A DNA stretch of 64,000 nt from CAVVSQ01 sp963848825 (GTDB lineage: Bacteria; Planctomycetota; Planctomycetia; Gemmatales; Gemmataceae): positions 186,001-250,000 of the forward strand of contig CAWKFA010000017.1 in NCBI GenBank assembly GCA_963848825.1, read 5' to 3'. Both the position numbers and the translations under genes were made by a program. Below the pieces are notes generated by a model. The model saw only the letters and a list, made by a program, of their open reading frames with translations, did no database searches and was not told the origin of the DNA. Below, piece by piece: positions 18,767 to 28,926 of this stretch (position 1 is its first letter; each line of letters begins with the position of its first letter).

Positions 18767-19651
18767 ATGCGCTCCGTGATTCGCAGTGACAAAGTGCTGG
18801 TCCGGGCACCGGCCAAAGTAAATCTCCTCCTGGAAGTGCTTGGTAAACGAAACGACGGCTATCACGAGATCGCCACCCTGATGGTGGCAATCCGGTTGAT
18901 GGACACTTTAATATTCGAGGAAGCGCCCGGCCTCCGGCTCCGATGCAGTCGAGCCGATCTCTCCACAGGCGCTGATAACTTGGTTATGCGGGCAGCCCGC
19001 CTTCTCAAGGAGCGAACGGGTTACGCAGGCGGCGCGGATATCACGCTGATCAAGCGAATTCCCATGGCGGCCGGACTTGCCGGCGGCTCGACCGATGCGG
19101 CCGCCACGCTATGGGGGCTGAATCAGCTGTGGAAAACGGGCCTGGCAGGCGAAGAACTGGCGGCGCTGGGCGGACAACTGGGAAGTGATATTCCCTTTTT
19201 CTTCCACGTGCCCGCGGCCTGGTGCACGGGGCGCGGCGAGATCGTCAGGCCGCTGCCGCTGGGTAGGCCGCTGGATCTGGTGCTGTTGTGTCCGTCGTTC
19301 GGTTGTCCGACCGCCGAAGTATATCGGCACCTGGCTCCAACGGCTTATGAGCACAACGAGGAGCGCGGCCTGCAGGCGCGGAAGGCGCTTGCCGAGGGTG
19401 CCATTGAGAAAATCGGCCAATTGTTGCATAACAGCTTGCAACCGGCGGCGGAGATCGTGGCCCCGGCTTTGAAGAGTTATTATCGGCGCCTGGCAGAGAC
19501 CGGGCCGGCGGGCCAGTTGATGAGCGGCAGCGGTAGTTGCCTTTTCGCGTTGGCTCGCGATCGCCCCGATGCCGAACGCATCGCCCGCGAACTCCGCGGT
19601 GCCGCGGACAGGGAATCGTTCACGGTTATCTTGGTTCGAAGTTGCTCGTAG
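18767..19651 (+). CDS. ispE: 4-diphosphocytidyl-2-C-methyl-D-erythritol kinase
   Basis: GHMP kinase of the MEP isoprenoid pathway, phosphorylating CDP-methylerythritol. It has the family N-terminus 'VRAPAKVNLLLEVLGKRNDG' and 'YHEI', the ATP-binding GHMP motif 'PMAAGLAGGSTDAAATLWGL', 'GSDIPFFF' and the C-terminal motif 'LMSGSGSCLFALARD'. Its 294 residues are the normal length. The ATG at 18767 is chosen because the upstream extension (GTG at 18692) is not conserved-looking. spoVG follows after 41 bases, an arrangement also known from other bacteria. Confidence 0.94.
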   Translation: MRSVIRSDKVLVRAPAKVNLLLEVLGKRNDGYHEIATLMVAIRLMDTLIFEEAPGLRLRCSRADLSTGADNLVMRAARLLKERTGYAGGADITLIKRIPMAAGLAGGSTDAAATLWGLNQLWKTGLAGEELAALGGQLGSDIPFFFHVPAAWCTGRGEIVRPLPLGRPLDLVLLCPSFGCPTAEVYRHLAPTAYEHNEERGLQARKALAEGAIEKIGQLLHNSLQPAAEIVAPALKSYYRRLAETGPAGQLMSGSGSCLFALARDRPDAERIARELRGAADRESFTVILVRSCS

Positions 19652-19692
19652 CAACTTATTTCACCCGTGCCACAGCCCAAAAGGAGAATCCT

Positions 19693-20297
19693 GTGGTTAT
19701 CACTGAAGTTCGCATCAAGCTCATGGAAGATAACAACGAGAGGTTGCAAGCTTTTTGCTCCGTTACTTTCGCCGATGCCTTCGTTGTCCGCGATCTGAAG
19801 ATCATTGAAGGGACCAAGGGGTCCTTCGTGGCCATGCCCAGCCGTAAGCTCACCGATCGGTGTCCTGGCTGCGGCTCCAAAAATCATCTGCGGGCACGCT
19901 TCTGCAATCAATGCGGCAGCCGGCTCGACGAGGACCGCGCCATTCGCGGTGCCGATGGCCGGGCCAAGTTGCATGCCGACATCGCGCATCCCATTAACTC
20001 CGGTTGCCGCGAAGTGATTCAGTCGGCGGTGATTCGCGCTTACCAGGAAGAAAAAGAACGATCCAAGCAACCTGGCTATGTTTGCCGGTACGATGATTAT
20101 GACGGCGACTTTGACGATACCTATGCCCAGATCGTCGGCGAGATGACCGGCGCCGCCCGGCCAGCGCCGAGGGGTTCAAAAGTCATGGTGCCCATGCGCC
20201 GCGGACCACGCACGCCGGCACGCCGCAGGAAACACGCGTTCCAGCCGCCAAGGACCGCCTCGGCCGTAACTTTGGCGAGGGCATCTTCCAGGACTGA
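19693..20297 (+). CDS. spoVG: SpoVG family protein with zinc ribbon (one frameshift)
   Basis: SpoVG is a small nucleic-acid-binding regulator. Residues 1-60 match it ('ITEVRIKLMEDNNERLQAFC', 'SVTFADAFVVRDLKIIEGTK', 'GSFVAMPSRKLTD'). The planctomycete-type insertion then adds a double CxxC ribbon ('CPGCGSKNHLRARFCNQCG') before the C-terminal helix 'INSGCREVIQSAVIRAYQEE'. The start is GTG at 19693 with AAGGAG nine bases upstream. The uncorrected frame runs to 20475 in low-quality sequence. Restoring one G in the run near 20170 gives 'KDRLGRNFGEGIFQD' and a stop at 20297, the expected ending. Nearby ispE supports the assignment. Confidence 0.9.
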
Positions 20298-20382
20298 CCA
20301 TCTGGGAGCAATTGAATCTTTGTGGCTGAAATCCTGGCAATCCAGCTATAAGTCGAGGTCGCGCACTGGTAGGTTCAGGACT

Positions 20383-21998
20383 TTACTGCTCCAATACCCG
20401 ATAAACGACCATCGGGTGAACGGCCCCGCGGATTACTTGCGGCCCGACGCATTCACTGCGGACGGGCCGCTTTAGTTTCGTCAGGGTTGTTGCGCTGAAG
20501 AGTAGCGCCTGGCCACACACTTTGGTCAGTTCCTCGATGCGCTGGGTCAAATTGACGGTCTCGCCAATTGCAGTCCATTCGAGGCGTAAGCGTTCACGCC
20601 CATCAGGCAGGGGTATCTTGCGCCAATGCAGCCAACCAGGGCCTGTCCCGTGTGAATGCCAATGCCGATTTTTAGTGGCGCCTCGCCCTGCCTGGCCAGG
20701 TCCTCATTCAGGCCGGTCAGCCGACGTAAAAGATCACCGCCCGCCGCCACCGCGGCGTCGGCGTGGTCGTCGCGCGGCAGGGGCGTGCCGAATAAGGCCA
20801 TGAAGCCATCCCCCAGGAACTTATTGACCCAGCCGCCGTTGGCTTCAACAGCTTGTACGGCCAGCGACAAAAAGCGATTGAGCAACTCGACCACTTCTTC
20901 CGGCGCCTTGTCGGCCGAGCGCGGAGTGAAGCCGCGAATGTCCGCGAACATCACCGTAATCTCCTGGACGGTCCCACCCAGCTGGCCGAAACGCTTGAGC
21001 AGCTCATCGCGCACTTCGGGGCCTACGAATTGACCAAGCGTCTCGTGCACCAGCCGGCCCTGGCTTAGCGACTGAGCCATGGCGTTAAACGAGTCGGTCA
21101 ACCGTCCCCATTCATCCGAGCGAAGCTCGGCGATGCGCGCGTCGAAATCTCCGAGCGCGATCTGGCGCGTGGCGGCCACGTGCGTTTCCAGCCAGTTTCC
21201 CATGTCGCTGCCGACCGCGCCCAGGATGATGGCCCCCGTGACAATACTGAAGATCAGGACTCCGACGGTCAGGGGCATCAGGCCCGGATTGCCTGGCAGC
21301 AGATTCAGGGTTATGAGCACGAGCACGATGATTGGTCCCAGGGAAACCGCGCCCCAGAGGAACCACAGGCGCATCTGAAACGGCAAGAAAACGCTACCCT
21401 TGACGTCCGTTGGGCGCACGTCGGTGAAGACCTTGGGATAAAAGTAAACGAGCAAGAACCTTTCCAGGAGGACAAAAGTTTGAAAGGTCGTCACGACGGC
21501 AGAAACCGTGAAAGATGCCAGGAACTGCGCCGCGATCCACGCGGCGTTTTCGGGGCCGCCGAAGAAATAAATCATCAGCGGGAAATAAGCAGCGCCGGGA
21601 ATCCACAGGAGGAAGTTGCTCCAAAGTTGATACCAGGGCAGATTGATCAGTCTCTTCTGGGCGGCTTGCTTTAGTGTCGCCGAGACGGCCTCCGTCCTTC
21701 TCAAGGCGCGAAAATACAAAAAGACGGGCCGTATTAACCACGCTCCTAGCCCCATGCCGGCGATCCACGTGATGCCGGTGTAGAGCGGAACGGCCAGGTT
21801 CCAAAAGGCTTCTTTTTGGCGGAGGCTGACGGCCGCGCCATCCACGATCAGCTTTTCGTTGTAGAGGAGGTTCGCGACGGACCACAGGGCATTGGGCCAG
21901 ATCAGTACGAAAAAATAAGCAATGAAGGGATGGCGGCGCCCCAGCCAGGGCCACCACGTGAAGAACGCCCATTTACGAGCAGCGCGAGACGGTACCAT
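20383..21998 (-). CDS. Membrane class III adenylate/guanylate cyclase (one frameshift)
   Basis: Makes a cyclic nucleotide from ATP or GTP. An N-terminal half with about six hydrophobic helices ('HPFIAYFFVLIWPNALWSVA' to 'LTVGVLIFSIVTGAIILGAV') is followed by a HAMP-like linker ('ARIAELRSDEWGRLTDSFNA') and the catalytic domain: first metal Asp in 'VMFADIRGFT', second in 'NKFLGDGFMALFG', then 'IGIGIHTGQALVGCIGA'. The frame derails there. Restoring one base near 20618 recovers 'LRLEWTAIGETVNLTQRIEE', holding the catalytic Asn and Arg, and a normal end 'HPMVVYRVLEQ' at 20383. The uncorrected frame stops at 20547 and would lack these residues. Convergent with spoVG. Confidence 0.88.
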
Positions 21999-22154
21999 GG
22001 CGCTTTCTATGAGCTGACTGCGGGAAATAAAGCCGACAGGTCAAAGATAGCGTTTCTCCCCGGCAACGCCGAGTCAGCGATCCTGGCAGGTCCATTTCGG
22101 TACGCGCCTGCAAGCTGCCCTCGCACCTGGTCGGCCGCCTGATAGAATAAGGAC

Positions 22155-23557
22155 ATGGATTCCGGTTCTTTGGGTAAACCCGTTGGCCCCCTGGTGACAT
22201 TTTGGGGCGCCGCCCAGACCGTGACCGGGTCGATGCACCTCGTCGAAGCTGGCGGCAAACGTCTGTTACTGGATTGCGGTTTGGTTTTGGGTTGGAGTTC
22301 CTGGGTGCAGGAGCGCAATCGCAATTTTCCCTTTCCTCCCGCAAGTCTCGCGGCTGTCGTCCTCAGCCATGCGCACATCGATCATTGCGGCAACTTGCCC
22401 AATCTGGTTCGTCAAGGTTTTGACGGCCCGATCTATTGCACACCGGCCACGCGTTCGCTGCTGAGCATCATGCTCGCGGACTCCGCGCGTATTCAAGAAG
22501 AAGAAGCCCACGTCAGCAAAATTGTCGGCCGCCCCGACGAATCGACCACCGGCTTGCTCTATACCAGCCGGGAGGTCGAGCGAACCCTGGGCCAGTGCGT
22601 GACGCTCGACTACGATCAGCCGCTGCAAATTCACCCCGGCCTCCAGTTGCGCTTTGTGGATGCCGGTCACTTGCTCGGTTCGGCGATGATTGCCTTACGC
22701 ATGGACATGCCAACCGGCGAAGCCAGGATCACCTATACGGGCGACCTGGGCAGGCCAGGCCTCAAATTCCTGCGTGATCCCGCTCCCATGCCGGCGGCCG
22801 ATCTGATTATTTGCGAGAGCACCTATGGGGGGCGGACGCATCAATCGCTGGAGGAACTCGCCGAAAAGCTCCAGGACGTCGTCCGGCGCACCATCGAGCG
22901 CGGCGGCAAAGTCTTGATTCCCGCCTTCAGCCTGGGGCGCGCCAGGTCGTCCTTCATTACGTGAGACAGTGGATGGGGCAGGGTAAGCTGCCGCAAGTGC
23001 CCGTCTACATGGACAGCCCCCTGGCGGCCAACATTGCCGAGGTTTATGACCTTTATCCGGACAGCCTGACCCTGGCCGACGACCCCGGCGGCAGGGCGAT
23101 GCCGGTTCGCTACATCCGGGCCACCAAGGAGAGTAGAGAACTCAGTCTGCGCCGCGAGGCGTGCGTGCTGGTGGCCTCGGGCGGCATGTGCGAGGCGGGC
23201 CGCATCCTCAACCACCTGGAAAACAACCTGGACGATCCGCGCAATTCCGTGGTTTTGGTCAGTTATCAGGCCCCGCGCAGTCTGGGACGAAAGCTCCTGG
23301 AACGTGGCCCGGCCGTGCATTTTCGCGGCCGACGCTGGAACAAATGGGCCGACGTGGTTGACCTCAATGGCTTCTCCGGCCATGCGGACCAACTCGACCT
23401 TGTCAACTTCTTCAGGCCGCTCATCGCCGACGGGCCACGGGTGCGCCTCGTCCATGGCGAACTGGAGCAGGCCGAGGCGCTGGCTCAAGCCTTGCGTGCC
23501 GAGGGCATTCGCGAGGTCGCTATTCCCCAGCGCGAAGAGACGGTTCGCGTCGCTTGA
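22155..23557 (+). CDS. MBL-fold / beta-CASP RNA-processing-type metallohydrolase (one frameshift)
   Basis: Member of the CPSF73-like group, predicted RNA endonuclease or exonuclease. Zinc-binding HxHxDH is present ('VVLSHAHIDHCGNLPNLV'), followed by 'FVDAGHLLGSAMIAL', 'TYTGDLGRPG' and 'ICESTYGGRTH'. The beta-CASP half has 'VLIPAFSLGRA', 'PVYMDSPLAANIAEVY', 'VASGGMCEAGRILNHL' and the C-terminal 'LNGFSGHADQLDLVNFF'. The first frame stops at 22964; one C lost near 22942 (expected 'SLGRAQVVLHYV') explains the break. With correction the protein is about 468 residues, normal for the family. Divergent from the cyclase gene. Confidence 0.9.
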
Positions 23558-23604
23558 CTCTGCCCAAGTTGGCGATTTGACTTCCGGCATTGAAGTGGTT
23601 GTTT

Positions 23605-25227
23605 ATGTCCCTACCCAGCGTCATTCCCCTGGAACAGTTGCAGGGCCTGCTTGGCTATGCAAACTTCTCGACCGGCAAGCCGGACCCGCGTTTTCGCCAG
23701 CAGCTCAACGAAGCTTATAGCCTGTGCGCGGCCACAAGCACTGTCTCCCCCTGGCGAGATTTGCATGCCGCCCTGGAAAGCGGCCTGAAAGCGCTGCACC
23801 AATCGGGCGCGGCGGCATTTCGTGAAACGGCGCAGGCTGAGGCCGTCGTGGCGATCGTATTTGACCACATGCTGCCGGCCTATCGCGCGCATCATGCCTT
23901 ATTGCTCGCGCACTGTAGCGACGTCGAACTCTTTCAGCCCTTCTTTTTGGCCGTTGTTTTTGAGGCCGTTCTGGGGCAACGCGGGCCGTGGCAGGAGACC
24001 GACCGAATTGTGCGCGGCTCTCTCAAGCAACTGAACGACTACGTGGGTCATCGCCCGGTAGCGGTGTTGGAAACGCGCCAGCGCGGTGAGCCTTACGATC
24101 ACGAACGCGTTCGCCCCGTGCCGCTTTATTTCCAGGGGGCCGGCGTCGGCCACGGTCCTTATCGTGAAATCATCAGCAAAACACTGGAGATTTTGCAGGC
24201 CACCGACCCCGCGATCCTGGCGGATGCCTGCTTCGATCCGAACTTGCTGGATGAGCTGGGCCTCGACCCGCGCGGCTACGATTTCGACCATCCCGCCGAC
24301 AAACGCTCCAATTATTGCTTCGGCGAATGGGACCCGCACCATATCGATGGCCGTGGAAACTACCGGCGCTTTGTGGTGCGGCAGCTCGTTCTCGATGGCC
24401 TCTGGGGCCGCGTTCAGGACCACGCCGGACCGACGCGCGACGAGTATTTATTTGAGGCCGCGGCCGTGCTGGCCTGTGCCATTCTCATGGCCGCCGGCGT
24501 GAGTGGTGCCGGGCCAACGACCTACGATTCGTCCGTGAACCTTGGTACTCTGGTGCCGCGTATCGCCACGTACCGAGACGCTTTTTATACCACGCTCCTT
24601 GACCGTATGGGCACCGCGCACGGCAATCGCCTCAGGGCGGAAATACAACTCACGCGCCAACCTTTTGGCGCCGCCCGTCAGGCCCTGAACCGCTATCTCG
24701 CCCAGCAGCGGGCCTGGCAACTCCAGCGCCGGCACCTGGCGCTCCTGTTCGCGGATGTCGGCTATCCGGCAGCCAGCCGGCGCCAATTGCAAGACATCGC
24801 GCCGGCGTCGGTGCGTCTGCTCGCCGAGATGCACATTCTGCTCACCGCGGGAAGTCTGGCGATTGACCGGGGCGACCTGGCGCCGGCGGCCGCGAATGTG
24901 GCCTTGCTGGAGGACCTTCTCAAAAAAGGCATTGCCTGTGGAGCGCTGGCCGATCCCTGGAACATCCTGGGCTTCCAGGGGCAGTTTCCGCGCAGCGTCG
25001 CTTTGGAGGATAGTATCCGCGATCAACGTAACGACGCCTTGATTCGCGTGGTGGAAAGGCTTTTTAATTTGCTGGCACGGCTGATGAGCGAGAACGCGGT
25101 GCTCGGGCCAGCTTTGTCGGCCCCGGGCGACCCGGCCGGAGCAACGGCGCCCTGCGCAAGGACGATGTGGCTACCGCCATGCAGCGCCTGGCGAACTGGT
25201 GGGACCATTATGCCACGACCACGGTGA
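23605..25227 (+). CDS. Unrecognised large protein, N-terminal fragment
   Basis: First of three frames that together form one protein of about 1,335 residues (23605-27612). I do not recognise a family. This part has mostly alpha-helical sequence ('FRQQLNEAYSLCAATSTVSP', 'LKALHQSGAAAFRETAQAEA'). A central stretch is rich in His/Asp/Tyr and looks conserved ('FGEWDPHHIDGRGNYRRFVV', 'DHAGPTRDEYLFEAAAVLAC', 'GAGPTTYDSSVNLGTLVPRI'), followed by more helices. The ATG at 23605 is preferred over the TTG at 23590. The break at about 25121-25124 (CCCC) sends the protein into the next frame; the last ~30 residues in this frame are spurious. No signal peptide is present. Confidence 0.7.
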   Translation: MSLPSVIPLEQLQGLLGYANFSTGKPDPRFRQQLNEAYSLCAATSTVSPWRDLHAALESGLKALHQSGAAAFRETAQAEAVVAIVFDHMLPAYRAHHALLLAHCSDVELFQPFFLAVVFEAVLGQRGPWQETDRIVRGSLKQLNDYVGHRPVAVLETRQRGEPYDHERVRPVPLYFQGAGVGHGPYREIISKTLEILQATDPAILADACFDPNLLDELGLDPRGYDFDHPADKRSNYCFGEWDPHHIDGRGNYRRFVVRQLVLDGLWGRVQDHAGPTRDEYLFEAAAVLACAILMAAGVSGAGPTTYDSSVNLGTLVPRIATYRDAFYTTLLDRMGTAHGNRLRAEIQLTRQPFGAARQALNRYLAQQRAWQLQRRHLALLFADVGYPAASRRQLQDIAPASVRLLAEMHILLTAGSLAIDRGDLAPAAANVALLEDLLKKGIACGALADPWNILGFQGQFPRSVALEDSIRDQRNDALIRVVERLFNLLARLMSENAVLGPALSAPGDPAGATAPCARTMWLPPCSAWRTGGTIMPRPR

Positions 25228-26039
25228 GCGATATTCATCATGTTCATGGCGGGCAGGCCGCTGAATCGGCTCGCCAGGTGGCGCGGGCCCTCGCACGCTG
25301 GCGCGAGCGCGGCGCGGCGAGTGCCGATCTCGCCTTCTGGCGCGAACACCTGGACAGTTTTCACTCGCCAGAGGCCTTTGCTCTCGTAATCGACACCTTG
25401 TTGCATAAACAGGATTATCGGGCATCCATGTCGCTGCTGATGACCTGGCTTGGCCAGTCCAGCGAATTGCCGCTGGAAGAGGGGGATTTTTCCTTCTTCC
25501 AGCTGGCGCTGCGCTGGATGCTGGGCGTCTGCTCCCTGGCCAATACCCCGGCGGCCAGTGTCGCGGAAACCAGCCCTATTGCGCTGGCTGTCAAGTTCTT
25601 CGATTATCTGGAGGCCAATGCCGAGGATTTTGGCCAGGTGCCACGCCTCGATCTTTTGGGGGCCGGCGAGACGGAAGCGAGCGAGCCCGATGAGCCCGCG
25701 GCTGATGAGGAAACTCCCGATGACGAGGAGTCCTTGTTTGGGGCGGCGTACGACGACATGACGTACAAGGACAGCACGGACGATGACGTCGATGCCGAGG
25801 TACTGGACTTTATGCCGACCAAGGCGTTCGACCTGACCCAGGAGGCGGAACGCCTGGAGAAACGCCTGAAGTTTCTCTCGACGCAGGCCCGTTTGTGGAA
25901 CATTGCCACACGCCGCCTTGCGCGAGGGGGGAGTTGCCGACCGGCAGAGATGCCAGGAGGCGGTGGCCGGCTGGCTGGCGAAGGCGCGGCGCAACTATCA
26001 GGGGCTCCTGACCCTCCTCGATGCGATCCACGATCATGA
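25167..26039 (+). CDS. Unrecognised large protein, middle fragment
   Basis: Second frame of the 1,335-residue protein. It picks up as 'GALRKDDVATAMQRLANWWD' just after 25125 (upstream of the first start codon in this frame). Helical repeats lead to a strongly acidic linker ('EPDEPAADEETPDDEESL', 'STDDDVDAEVLDFMPTKA') and a coiled-coil-like segment ('QEAERLEKRLKFLSTQARLW'). The G6 run at 25926-25931 is probably one G too long; beyond it this frame is meaningless and the protein continues in the next. Confidence 0.65.
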   Translation: MATAMQRLANWWDHYATTTVSDIHHVHGGQAAESARQVARALARWRERGAASADLAFWREHLDSFHSPEAFALVIDTLLHKQDYRASMSLLMTWLGQSSELPLEEGDFSFFQLALRWMLGVCSLANTPAASVAETSPIALAVKFFDYLEANAEDFGQVPRLDLLGAGETEASEPDEPAADEETPDDEESLFGAAYDDMTYKDSTDDDVDAEVLDFMPTKAFDLTQEAERLEKRLKFLSTQARLWNIATRRLARGGSCRPAEMPGGGGRLAGEGAAQLSGAPDPPRCDPRS

Positions 26040-27612
26040 AATCCCGCAGGCGTCCGGGTCCTATGATTCTCTCGTGGAAGCGGACAAACGCCGCTTGATC
26101 AAGGAACGGCTATTAAGCATCGTGATCTCTTCCTGTTTGGATCAGGCACTGGCGGTGGGCGCGCTCCGTGGTATCCGGGGACAGGAGGACGAAGCAGCCA
26201 GCCCTATTTCTCCGGAGAATAGCGGCAAAGATACGCCCAACTGGGAACAATTAGTTCTCCGCCTGGAACGCTCTCTTTTGCAAAAGGAGCCGGCCCAGGC
26301 GCGCATGAGGTTGCCCGAGTTTATCCAACTTTTCAAGGCGGAGCCGCTTCTCTACACGCCGCTGGCTCACGGTGGGCACCCACGGCAAATATTGCGAGCC
26401 ACGATTGCGCAAACCATTCTGCGCGGCCTGGTGGCCAACTTGCCCAGGCAAGGCTTGTTGCGCGAAACCTTTCAGCTCGTGATCCTGGCGCACAGCATGG
26501 AGCACCTGCAAACCTTGACCGGACCGCGGGTCACGGAGTTTGACCGCCTCATTCAACTCGCGGTTCAGGCCGTCACTGAAACCGTCGTCGAAGCGGGGCA
26601 GCGCGACAGTGCGTCGCCGGAAAACATTGTCGAGTCGTTGCAGACCGTGATTGAGCCGTTTCTAAGTGTCTGGATGGAGCACAGCAAAACCTTGCGCGTG
26701 TCAGTGCTCGAATCCGTCGCCGGCGAAGAGGAATGGGGCAAGCTTGGCGACTTCATCAAGAAGTATGGCCGGGACATTTTCCACGCCCGTTTCATGACGT
26801 TGGCCAATTTGCGGGGGATTTTGCACCGGGGTGTCGGCGTCTATCTCGATTATTTGAGCGAGAACCCAGATCCCTTGCGTCCTATCAAGTTGGTGAACGA
26901 TTTGGAGGAGGGCTTGCCCCGCGCAGGGCCCGAACGCTGGCTGGGCGTCATTCTGCAAAGTTTAATCGAGAACTATGACCACTATCGGGACTACAACACG
27001 ACGACCACGCAGTCCGATTACGGAGAAAACCTTTATCAACTTTTGGATTTTCTCAGGCTCAAGGCGGGCTACGAACGCAACGCCTGGCAGCTGCGGCCGC
27101 TCAACCTGGTCCATGAGGTTCTGGCCAGAAGCCATTGCCCGGTGGCGGAGTTCTGGCGCCGCCAGGTTCAGGAAATGAGCAAACGCACCGCGCAGGACCA
27201 TTTGCGCGAGCTGGCACGCCTCGAAAAGATGCACGGCATGCGTCTGGCCACCATCGCGGAACGCCTTGAAGAACGCTTTGTCAAGCCCATGGAGCTCGAC
27301 GGCCTGTGTGCCTTGATCGGGCCGGCCATGGAAGAAGCTCCCGCCCGAGCGGCCGGACCCGGTTCACGCGACGCGGATGAAAAAATGTCCCCCCTGGAAG
27401 AAGCGCTCCAGGCGTTCACCGCCACGCCTTCGGGTGCCGGCCTGGACGTACCGCAGTGGATCCAGCGCCTGGAGGATGAAGTTCAAAAAGTGAGAAACTC
27501 CAAGACGGCCCTCGCCCATCTGGCGGCAACTTTATTTGATGTGCCGAAGGTTGCGGTGCCCTTTAAAGATCTGGCGGAGCAGTTCCGTGACTGGAGACAT
27601 TTGGCTGTTTAG
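25903..27612 (+). CDS. Unrecognised large protein, C-terminal fragment
   Basis: Third frame, meaningful from about 25931 ('GVADRQRCQEAVAGWLAKAR'). It is alpha-helical throughout, with TPR- or HEAT-like texture ('PAQARMRLPEFIQLFKAEPL', 'LRATIAQTILRGLVANLPRQ', 'LVILAHSMEHLQTL') and a striking segment 'RDIFHARFMTLANLRGILHR'. It ends in a helical tail ('VPQWIQRLEDEVQKVRNSKT') at 27612. The uniform helical content and lack of catalytic signature suggest a scaffold, but that is inference. No partner gene is obvious; a desaturase gene follows after 166 bases. Confidence 0.7.
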   Translation: MPHAALREGGVADRQRCQEAVAGWLAKARRNYQGLLTLLDAIHDHEIPQASGSYDSLVEADKRRLIKERLLSIVISSCLDQALAVGALRGIRGQEDEAASPISPENSGKDTPNWEQLVLRLERSLLQKEPAQARMRLPEFIQLFKAEPLLYTPLAHGGHPRQILRATIAQTILRGLVANLPRQGLLRETFQLVILAHSMEHLQTLTGPRVTEFDRLIQLAVQAVTETVVEAGQRDSASPENIVESLQTVIEPFLSVWMEHSKTLRVSVLESVAGEEEWGKLGDFIKKYGRDIFHARFMTLANLRGILHRGVGVYLDYLSENPDPLRPIKLVNDLEEGLPRAGPERWLGVILQSLIENYDHYRDYNTTTTQSDYGENLYQLLDFLRLKAGYERNAWQLRPLNLVHEVLARSHCPVAEFWRRQVQEMSKRTAQDHLRELARLEKMHGMRLATIAERLEERFVKPMELDGLCALIGPAMEEAPARAAGPGSRDADEKMSPLEEALQAFTATPSGAGLDVPQWIQRLEDEVQKVRNSKTALAHLAATLFDVPKVAVPFKDLAEQFRDWRHLAV

Positions 27613-27778
27613 ATAAAATGGGCAAAACAGGTAGTGTGGTGAGTGATTGATGGATTCATTGTTTTTTGCGCAAAATAAACTTCCCTTCCTTCTTTTAACA
27701 GACAACCTTATAAAATAGGTTCACAGCGTACCGCGCCCGGGTGTTTCCTACCCCAAAAACAACAGGCTCGATTTTCGA

Positions 27779-28825
27779 ATGCAACAAGAACAAGTGGATT
27801 TTCGGGCGGTGCTCGCTCGTTATCGCGAACCGTCGCACCCCCGCAGCATTTCCCAGGTACTGACGACCCTGGTCCCACTCTTTGGATTGTGGGCCCTCAT
27901 GTATTTTTTGATGGACGTTTCTCACGGCCTCTCGCTGCTCCTGGCGTTGCCCGCGGCCGGGTTCTTGACACGCGCTTTTGTGCTGCAGCATGATTGCGGC
28001 CATGGCTCTTTGTTCCGCTCCAAGACTGTCAACGATATCCTCGGAACGAGCCTGAGCGTCCTGACGATGACGCCCTACAACTGCTGGCGCAAGCTGCATG
28101 CGATGCATCATGCCACGTCGGGCGATCTTGATCGCCGCGGTCATGGAGACATCAATACGCTTACGATTGATGAATATCTCGCGCTCACTCCCATGAAGCG
28201 CTTTGCCTATCGCCTCTATCGTAACCCGATCATCTTATTTTTTGTCGGGCCGTTTTTTCAGTTTGTGGTTATGCAGCGCTTCAACTTTGGCATTCCCAAA
28301 GCCTGGCGCAAGGAACGCCTTAGCACCTACCTCACCAACGCCCTTCTCCTGGGGGCCATGATTGGCTTGTCCCTCCTGGTCGGCTTCTGGAATTTCGCCG
28401 TCATCTTTTTCCCCACGGCGGCCCTGGCTGCGTCCATCGGCGTCTGGCTCTTTTACGTCCAGCACCAGTTCGAAGAAACCTACTGGCAAGAAAACGAGCA
28501 GTGGGATTATTTCAAAGCAGGCCTCAAGGGCAGCTCTTATTATGCCTTGCCCAAAGTACTGCAATGGTTGACAGCCAACATCGGCATTCACCATCTCCAC
28601 CATCTGGATCATCTGATTCCCAATTACCGCCTTCAAGAATGCATGGATCGCCACCCCGAACTCCGGGCCGTCACCGAAATCACCTTGTGGCAAAGCCTGG
28701 CTTGCTTCCGCCTCAAGCTATGGGACGACAACCAGGGGAAGATGGTGGGGTATCGCGAATTGCGGCCTCATCTCAAGGCCTATAACGATAAGAAGGCAGC
28801 TTCCAAAGAGTCCATGGCGGTATAA
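27779..28825 (+). CDS. Membrane fatty acid desaturase (delta-12-type)
   Basis: Integral membrane di-iron enzyme introducing double bonds into acyl chains. All three histidine boxes are present: 'LQHDCGHGSLFRS' (HxxxH), 'KLHAMHHATSGD' (HxxHH) and 'GIHHLHHLDHLIPNY' (HxxHH). They are interleaved with paired hydrophobic helices ('LVPLFGLWALMYFLMDVS', 'LLLGAMIGLSLLVGFWNFAV'). Its 348 residues are the normal length for bacterial omega-6/delta-12-like members. Regioselectivity cannot be fixed from sequence. A strong terminator follows, so it is probably monocistronic. Confidence 0.93.
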   Translation: MQQEQVDFRAVLARYREPSHPRSISQVLTTLVPLFGLWALMYFLMDVSHGLSLLLALPAAGFLTRAFVLQHDCGHGSLFRSKTVNDILGTSLSVLTMTPYNCWRKLHAMHHATSGDLDRRGHGDINTLTIDEYLALTPMKRFAYRLYRNPIILFFVGPFFQFVVMQRFNFGIPKAWRKERLSTYLTNALLLGAMIGLSLLVGFWNFAVIFFPTAALAASIGVWLFYVQHQFEETYWQENEQWDYFKAGLKGSSYYALPKVLQWLTANIGIHHLHHLDHLIPNYRLQECMDRHPELRAVTEITLWQSLACFRLKLWDDNQGKMVGYRELRPHLKAYNDKKAASKESMAV

Positions 28826-28851
28826 GAGCCACCTTCCCCAAAATCTCAAGA

Positions 28852-28883
28852 GGCCCATCCCCGTTTCGGGATGGGCCTTTTTT
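28852..28883 (+). terminator. Intrinsic terminator after desaturase
   Basis: GGCCCATCCC (28852-28861) pairs perfectly with GGGATGGGCC (28868-28877) around a CGTTTC loop, followed by TTTTTT. Confidence 0.9.
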
Positions 28884-28926
28884 GCTTTCGGTTCACTTAC
28901 TGCAGCAAAGATGCTGGAGTCGAGAA

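Noticed and set aside
25903..27612. Independent gene starting at the TTG at 25903
   Set aside because: No ribosome site; the preceding frame's protein continues smoothly into it after one G is removed from a G6 run.
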